From Roseinatronobacter sp052379845 (GTDB lineage Bacteria > Pseudomonadota > Alphaproteobacteria > Rhodobacterales > Rhodobacteraceae), in NCBI GenBank assembly GCA_052379845.1, contig JBQTCF010000003.1: a stretch of 64,000 nucleotides of DNA. One strand, given 5' to 3'. Within the stretch, counting starts at the first letter, position 1. Each line of letters starts with the position of its first letter. The notes beneath the pieces are model-generated. The model had not been told where the DNA came from. It made no database searches and saw nothing but the letters and a program-made list of their open reading frames with translations. The position numbers and the translations under genes were made by a program. Of this stretch, positions 59,616 through 64,000 are shown in pieces.

Positions 59616-60659
59616 ATGCCAAACGACCAGGTCGCCACGTCAAGCGCCCCCGATACAGCCGTTCCCATTGTCGATGTGCAGGGGATGTCCGTCAAGTTCG
59701 TCTCCAGAGAAGCGACGGTTTATGCCGTCAATGGCGTGGATTTCCGCCTGATGCCCGGCGAAGTGCTGTGTGTGATCGGGGAATCCGGTTCCGGGAAATC
59801 GGTGTCCATGCGCGCGCTGATGCGCCTGTTGCCCGACAAGGCACAGATCGCGGGCAAGGTGCAGGTGTCGGGCCGCGATGTGCTGTCCATGACGCAATCT
59901 GAACTGACCGCGATGCGCGGGCGCGATGTCTCGATGATTTTTCAGGAACCCATGACCGCGCTTGACCCGGTTTATACGATCGGGGACCAGATATCTGAAA
60001 CCATCCTGCGCCATGAACCTGTCGGGCGCGACGTGGCCATGAAACGGGCATTGGATTTGCTGGAATTCGTGCGTGTGCCGTCCGCGGCGCGGCGTCTGAA
60101 ATCCTATCCGTTCGAATTGTCCGGCGGGCTGCGACAACGCGCGATGATTGCGATGGCCTTGTCGTGCAGCCCCAAGCTGCTGCTGGCGGATGAGCCGACG
60201 ACCGCGCTGGATGCCACAGTACAGATTCAGGTGCTGATCTTGCTGCGCAAACTGCAAAAGGAAATGGGAATGGGCATGATCTTTGTCACCCATGACCTGT
60301 CTGTGGCCGCGCAGGTCGCGGACAAGGTTGCGGTCATGTATGCGGGCCAGATTGTCGAGATGGGGCATGTCCGCGATGTGTTGCGCAACCCCCAACACCC
60401 CTACACACAGGGAATGCTGGCCTCAACCGTGCATGGGCAGGACCGCAACAAGGACATTCCCGCCATTCCCGGCAGCCCGCCCGATATGCGCTTGCGCGTG
60501 GCCGGCTGCAGTTTCGCGCCGCGCTGTCCGCATGTGTCCGAAAGCTGTCATACATCCGAACCGCCACAGGTGGTTCTGGGAACGGACCGCTACGCCCGAT
60601 GCATTTTGCCCGACCCGTCGCGCGGGCCGAATATTTTGCCACAAAAGGTCAGCGCCTGA
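59616..60659 (+). CDS. Peptide-type ABC transporter ATP-binding protein, DppD-like
   Basis: This 347-residue ATPase has Walker A GESGSGKSV (Val in place of Thr/Ser after the Lys-Ser, common in DppD), the DppD-type FQEPMTALDPV, signature ELSGGLRQRAMIAMAL, Walker B LLLADEPTTALD and the C-terminal CSFAPRCPHVSESC. AAGGAGG precedes the ATG. It completes the importer; gene order receptor-B-C-F-D is slightly rearranged from the common B-C-D-F. Confidence 0.92.
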   Translation: MPNDQVATSSAPDTAVPIVDVQGMSVKFVSREATVYAVNGVDFRLMPGEVLCVIGESGSGKSVSMRALMRLLPDKAQIAGKVQVSGRDVLSMTQSELTAMRGRDVSMIFQEPMTALDPVYTIGDQISETILRHEPVGRDVAMKRALDLLEFVRVPSAARRLKSYPFELSGGLRQRAMIAMALSCSPKLLLADEPTTALDATVQIQVLILLRKLQKEMGMGMIFVTHDLSVAAQVADKVAVMYAGQIVEMGHVRDVLRNPQHPYTQGMLASTVHGQDRNKDIPAIPGSPPDMRLRVAGCSFAPRCPHVSESCHTSEPPQVVLGTDRYARCILPDPSRGPNILPQKVSA

Positions 60660-60677
60660 CCATGAAAGGGTTTCGAC

Positions 60678-61388
60678 ATGCATAAAACACATATTCCCCA
60701 ACACATCATAGACCGCGTGATTGACCGGCGCGGCAGCGCCCATCCCTTCAGCGATCTGGACCCGGCGCGCACGGCATTGGTTGTCATCGACCTGCAAAAC
60801 GGGTTCATGGTGCCCGGTGTGGCCCATGCCCTTTGCGAAACCGCCGTGCAGATTGTGCCAAATGTCAACCGTCTGGCGCGGGCCGTCAGGGCAGCGGGTG
60901 GCAAGGTGTTCTGGGTGCAGAACACCCATGACGACAGCTGCCTTACCGAATGGTCCGTTCTTCATGACTATACAGTGCGTGAAAAGCAGTTGCACCGGGT
61001 CAGGTCCATGTCCGAAGGCAGCGAAGGGCACGCACTTTATCCAACGCTTGATGTGCAACCCGGCGATGAAACCGTGCAGAAAACAAGGTTTTCTGCATTC
61101 ATCAGCGGGTCATCCGATCTGCCGCAGCGGTTGAAAGCGGCCGATTGCGACACAGTGCTGATTGTGGGGACAGTCACCAATGTGTGTTGCGACAGTTCCG
61201 CGCGCGACGCCATGATGCTGAATTTCAAGACAATCATGGTCAGCGATGCGAATGCGGCCCTGACCGATGACGAACATAACGCGGCCCTGACGGCGTTTTA
61301 CGCAACATTCGGCGACGTGATGGACACCGATCACCTGATCGCCTGCCTGTCACGCAATACCCAGCCGGACCAGCGCAAGGCCAGCTGA
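60678..61388 (+). CDS. Isochorismatase-family hydrolase (ureidoacrylate/biuret hydrolase-like)
   Basis: This 236-residue cysteine hydrolase has the triad Asp38 (VVIDLQNGF), Lys135 (VQKTRFSAF) and Cys170 (GTVTNVCCDSSARDA). The cis-peptide region VGTVTN is present. Related enzymes include RutB, biuret hydrolase and N-carbamoyl hydrolases, all of which release ammonia or carbamate. It is cytoplasmic, encoded between the importer and the fourth amidase pair, so it probably performs one deamidation step on the imported compound. The substrate is inferred only from context. Confidence 0.87.
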   Translation: MHKTHIPQHIIDRVIDRRGSAHPFSDLDPARTALVVIDLQNGFMVPGVAHALCETAVQIVPNVNRLARAVRAAGGKVFWVQNTHDDSCLTEWSVLHDYTVREKQLHRVRSMSEGSEGHALYPTLDVQPGDETVQKTRFSAFISGSSDLPQRLKAADCDTVLIVGTVTNVCCDSSARDAMMLNFKTIMVSDANAALTDDEHNAALTAFYATFGDVMDTDHLIACLSRNTQPDQRKAS

Positions 61389-61455
61389 CTTGCCCGCCCG
61401 AATGCCCGGAACGGCTGTGGTGGCCCGCAGCTGAAAACAGAAAGGTATAAGACAG

Positions 61456-61704
61456 ATGACTTCCAACATATCCGACAGCCCCGCGCGGCAACCGGCTTTG
61501 CGCGCAGAATTGGCGCGCGTGCAGGGTGTTTTTGTGTCCGCCGCCGATGAAGAGCGTATCGCGCGCATCACAGATGGTATTTCGGCCGCGCTGCTGAAAA
61601 GCCCGTTGCCAAGCCTGTTTGACACCGAACCGGCGCATTTTGACCGCGCGCTGATATCGGGCGCTGCGGCGGGCGCCACCAGAACGCGGGGCGCATCATC
61701 ATGA
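61456..61704 (+). CDS. Small AtzG/GatC-like partner protein of amidase 4
   Basis: This 82-residue protein, slightly longer than the other three, contains VQGVFVSAADEERIARITDG and, near the C-terminus, FDTEPAHFDRAL, the shared E-P-A-x-F motif. The last four bases overlap the amidase start (ATGA). An AAAGG site lies 11 nt before the ATG. It is the likely small subunit of amidase 4. Confidence 0.75.
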   Translation: MTSNISDSPARQPALRAELARVQGVFVSAADEERIARITDGISAALLKSPLPSLFDTEPAHFDRALISGAAAGATRTRGASS

Positions 61705-63134
61705 AAGACCACGCAAAACTGGGGTCAGATCCCGCGGATTGGTCCATTGTGGACACGGTGGATGCGGTCTGCGCGGGCCATGCATCCGCGCAGGAGGTGA
61801 CGCAGGCGGTTCTGGACCGGATCGCGCGGCGTCAGCCGGTGCTGAACTGCTTTATCCGCATTGATGCCGAACGCGCCTTGGAAACTGCGGCGGGTCTGGA
61901 TTGCGCGCGGGCCACGGGGGCGGTGCCGGGGCCGCTGCACGGGGCCGTGCTTGCCCATAAGGACATGTATTACCGCGCCGGGTTGGTCAGCACCTGCGGC
62001 TCGGAAATCCGGCGCGATTTTGTTGCGCAGACCACAGCGACGGTATTGCAAAAGCTGGACATTGCGGGCGCGGTGGATGTGGGAACGCTGAACATGTCCG
62101 AATTCGCATCGGGACCGACCGGGCATAACCTGCACTATGGGGATTGTCATAACCCGTGGAACCCTGACCATATCACGGGCGGGTCTTCAACCGGGTCGGG
62201 GTCGGCGGTTGGCGGCAGGCTTGTCGCGGGATCGCTGGGGTCTGATACTGGCGGTTCGGTGCGGTTGCCTGCAGGAATTTGCGGGGCATATGGCATAAAG
62301 CCGACACAGGGCCGTGTGTCGCGCCACGGCGTCATGGGCCTTTCGTTTTCGCTTGATAATGTTGGCCCTATTGCACGCACTGCGCGCGATTGCGCACGTT
62401 TGCTGTCGGTCATTTCCGGGCCGGACCCGTTGGATACAACAGCCCTGCCGGTTCCTGTGGATGATTACGAAGCTGATCTTGATGCCGGGGTCGCAGGGCT
62501 GCGTATCGCGGTGCCGAAGACCTATTATTTTGACGATATGTCGCCCGAAATCTCGAATTTTCTGGACAGCGCACTGGCGGTTTTCACATCGCTGGGGGCC
62601 AAAATCGTGCATGTTGATCTGCCACATCACGACATTATCGGCGCCTTGGGAAATGCTGTCGGCAGTTCGGAGCAATGCACGCTGCATGATTTCTGGCACC
62701 AGACCTGTCCTGAAAAATACGCGCCACTTATCCGCGCGCGTATGCAGGCGGGGTTTGGGGTCACCGCAGTGGAGTATCTGAAAGCCTTGCACCTGCGCAG
62801 CAGCATTGCGCGCGCAGTGTCGGACGCGGCATTTGGCGATGCGGATGTGATGTTCCTGCCTGTCTTGCGGTTTCCCGTTCCAACATTGGCGGAAACCAAT
62901 GTTGGTGACGGCGCGGGGCTGCACGAAATCCTTGGCAGCATCAACCACTGCACACGCCCGATCAACTACCTTGGGTTCCCGGCGCTAACGGTGCCTTGTG
63001 GCTTTAGCGCATCTGGCCTGCCTGTCGCGTTCCAACTGGCCGGCCCCGCATTTTCCGAGCGGCTTTTGTTCCGCTTTGCCGGTGCGTTTGAAGCGGCACA
63101 TGGCCTGCCCGACCGCGTTCCTGATCTGCCCTGA
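61701..63134 (+). CDS. Amidase-signature hydrolase, AtzE/GatA-like, copy 4
   Basis: This 477-residue amidase has the triad Lys87 (AHKDMYY), Ser162 (GGSSTGSG) and Ser186 (SDTGGSVRLP). It is most like copy 2; the conserved VSRHGVMGLSFSLDNVGPIA lies near residues 209-228. It is translationally coupled to its small partner and lies between the isochorismatase-fold hydrolase and the asparaginase-like gene. Confidence 0.9.
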   Translation: MKDHAKLGSDPADWSIVDTVDAVCAGHASAQEVTQAVLDRIARRQPVLNCFIRIDAERALETAAGLDCARATGAVPGPLHGAVLAHKDMYYRAGLVSTCGSEIRRDFVAQTTATVLQKLDIAGAVDVGTLNMSEFASGPTGHNLHYGDCHNPWNPDHITGGSSTGSGSAVGGRLVAGSLGSDTGGSVRLPAGICGAYGIKPTQGRVSRHGVMGLSFSLDNVGPIARTARDCARLLSVISGPDPLDTTALPVPVDDYEADLDAGVAGLRIAVPKTYYFDDMSPEISNFLDSALAVFTSLGAKIVHVDLPHHDIIGALGNAVGSSEQCTLHDFWHQTCPEKYAPLIRARMQAGFGVTAVEYLKALHLRSSIARAVSDAAFGDADVMFLPVLRFPVPTLAETNVGDGAGLHEILGSINHCTRPINYLGFPALTVPCGFSASGLPVAFQLAGPAFSERLLFRFAGAFEAAHGLPDRVPDLP

Positions 63135-63178
63135 CCCCAATTTCCCCTTAACCGGCTAATCTAAAAGGAAAATCTGAC

Positions 63179-64000
63179 ATGAAACCCAAGGTCGCCGTCA
63201 TCGGGACGGGGGGAACCATTGCCTCTATTGGCACCGGCCCGTTTGATATTGTGGATTATGGTGCCAATCAAAAGATGCTTCAGATCGAGGGCATTCTGGA
63301 ATTGTTCCCGCAGGTGCATGACTGCGCTGATGTTATTGCAGTGCCCTACAAGGCAATCCCAAGCCCTGATGTGGGGTTTGCGGATTGGAAGGCGCTTGTT
63401 CTGAAGATGGATGAACTTGCGGCCACGCACCCCGATCTTGCGGGGTTTGTGATCACGCACGGCACTGCATCGATGGAAGAAACGGCCTATATGCTGTCGC
63501 TGGTGGCCAAAACCCCCTTGCCAATTGTCGTCACCGGCGCGCAAAGACCGGCGTCGGCCTTATCCACCGATGCAGGCATGAATCTGGCCAACGCCATTCG
63601 CACCGCGGCCAGCCCCGAGGCCCGCGGCAAGGGGGTGTTGCTGCTGCTGAATGATGAAATCCATGCCGCGCGGGACGTGGCCAAAACATCGACATTCCGC
63701 ATGCAAACCTTTCGTTCCCCCGATTTCGGTGTGCTTGGCCATGCTGACGGGGACCGGGTGGTGTTTTACCGCAACCCGGTGCGTTGCACATATCCGGATA
63801 CGGAATTTGACATTCGCAGCCTTGATGAATTGCCGCGTGTGGACATTGTGTATTCCTATGCAGGCTGTGACGGAACCGCGTCGCGCGCTTTCATTGCGGC
63901 AGGGGCGCAGGGCATCATCTCGGCAGGGTTTGCGCCCGGCTTTCCCGGAACTGCCGAACACGAGGTGCTGACACAGGCGGTAAAAGAAAAGGGTGTCGTG
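63179..64000 (+). CDS. Asparaginase-like amidohydrolase, atypical active site, 3' end cut by window
   Basis: 274 codons of an L-asparaginase I/II-family protein are visible before the window ends. The first Thr loop GTGGTIAS (Thr13) and Lys of ARDVAKTST are kept. The second motif reads THGTASMEET instead of THGTDTMEET, so the Asp that binds the substrate alpha-amino group (position 97) is Ala. It may therefore act on an amide or imide without that amino group. AAAGGA precedes the ATG, 45 bp after amidase 4. No signal peptide. Confidence 0.85.
   Translation, partial: MKPKVAVIGTGGTIASIGTGPFDIVDYGANQKMLQIEGILELFPQVHDCADVIAVPYKAIPSPDVGFADWKALVLKMDELAATHPDLAGFVITHGTASMEETAYMLSLVAKTPLPIVVTGAQRPASALSTDAGMNLANAIRTAASPEARGKGVLLLLNDEIHAARDVAKTSTFRMQTFRSPDFGVLGHADGDRVVFYRNPVRCTYPDTEFDIRSLDELPRVDIVYSYAGCDGTASRAFIAAGAQGIISAGFAPGFPGTAEHEVLTQAVKEKGVV

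Noticed and set aside
46615..64000. Cyanuric acid/atrazine lower pathway
   Set aside because: Although AtzEG-like pairs and an isochorismatase-fold hydrolase are present, no cyanuric acid hydrolase (AtzD) or allophanate hydrolase (AtzF) is visible, and a four-fold amidase set is not part of that pathway.
1..64000. CRISPR arrays, tRNA/rRNA genes, insertion sequences, prophage genes
   Set aside because: I looked for regularly spaced repeats, cloverleaf-like genes, transposase or integrase motifs and found none that I could support.

Overview
The window reads as chromosomal DNA of an alphaproteobacterium, most likely a Rhodobacterales (Paracoccaceae/Roseobacter-type) species. This is an inference. 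It rests on the high-GC codon usage, a NarR-like Crp/Fnr regulator beside a usp-narK1-narK2-narGHJI operon, TTGAT-N4-ATCAA anaeroboxes, abundant TRAP and tripartite tricarboxylate (TTT) carriers, and a ~100-bp intergenic repeat of a kind common in alphaproteobacteria. I see no tRNA, rRNA, CRISPR, transposase or phage gene. The window starts inside an ABC permease gene and ends inside an asparaginase-like gene.

Region 1 (1-1826) is the end of a DevCA-type ABC exporter. Region 2 (1866-15442) is an anaerobic nitrate respiration module. It holds a cysteine-free Crp/Fnr regulator, a universal stress protein, two separate NarK transporters, narGHJI and a parvulin-type isomerase, followed by a DUF2478-mogA pair for molybdenum cofactor supply. 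Four perfect Fnr boxes lie in front of these units, which ties the respiratory genes and the cofactor genes to one oxygen/nitrate response.

Region 3 (about 15.8-28.8 kb) is a catabolic block bracketed by two copies of the intergenic repeat, with a third copy inside. A LysR regulator divides it. On one side lie a TRAP transporter (DctPQM) and an aldehyde dehydrogenase. On the other is a tightly overlapping SDR - cytochrome P450/phthalate-dioxygenase-reductase-type fusion - sulfatase/phosphonate monoester hydrolase - SulP transporter operon. A simple reading is uptake of an oxygenated, possibly sulfate- or phosphonate-esterified compound, ester cleavage, P450 oxidation or O-dealkylation, oxidation of the aldehyde product, and transport of the released anion.

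Region 4 (28.1-46.5 kb) is CoA-dependent carboxylate catabolism. It holds an acyl-CoA dehydrogenase, two NDP-forming acyl-CoA synthetases around a FadB-like hydratase/dehydrogenase, a hotdog thioesterase, a TctBAC carrier, a D-2-hydroxyacid dehydrogenase, an AbrB-family membrane protein, a second LysR, an SDR, an MmgE/PrpD protein and an enoyl-CoA hydratase/isomerase.

Region 5 (46.6-64.0 kb) is the most unusual part, an amide-hydrolysis island. It has four amidase-signature enzymes, each immediately preceded by its own 66-82-residue protein with a C-terminal Glu-Pro-(Ala/Met) motif, resembling AtzG/GatC small subunits paired with AtzE/GatA amidases. They sit with a complete dipeptide-type ABC importer, an isochorismatase-fold hydrolase, an acetamidase/formamidase, an EamA exporter and an atypical asparaginase. 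Five TTGTATNCAA elements occur in the two large intergenic regions in front of these operons and look like the operators of one regulator, possibly of the GntR family, which is not in the window. Together this suggests a co-regulated system for importing and stepwise deamidating a nitrogen-rich substrate that I cannot identify.
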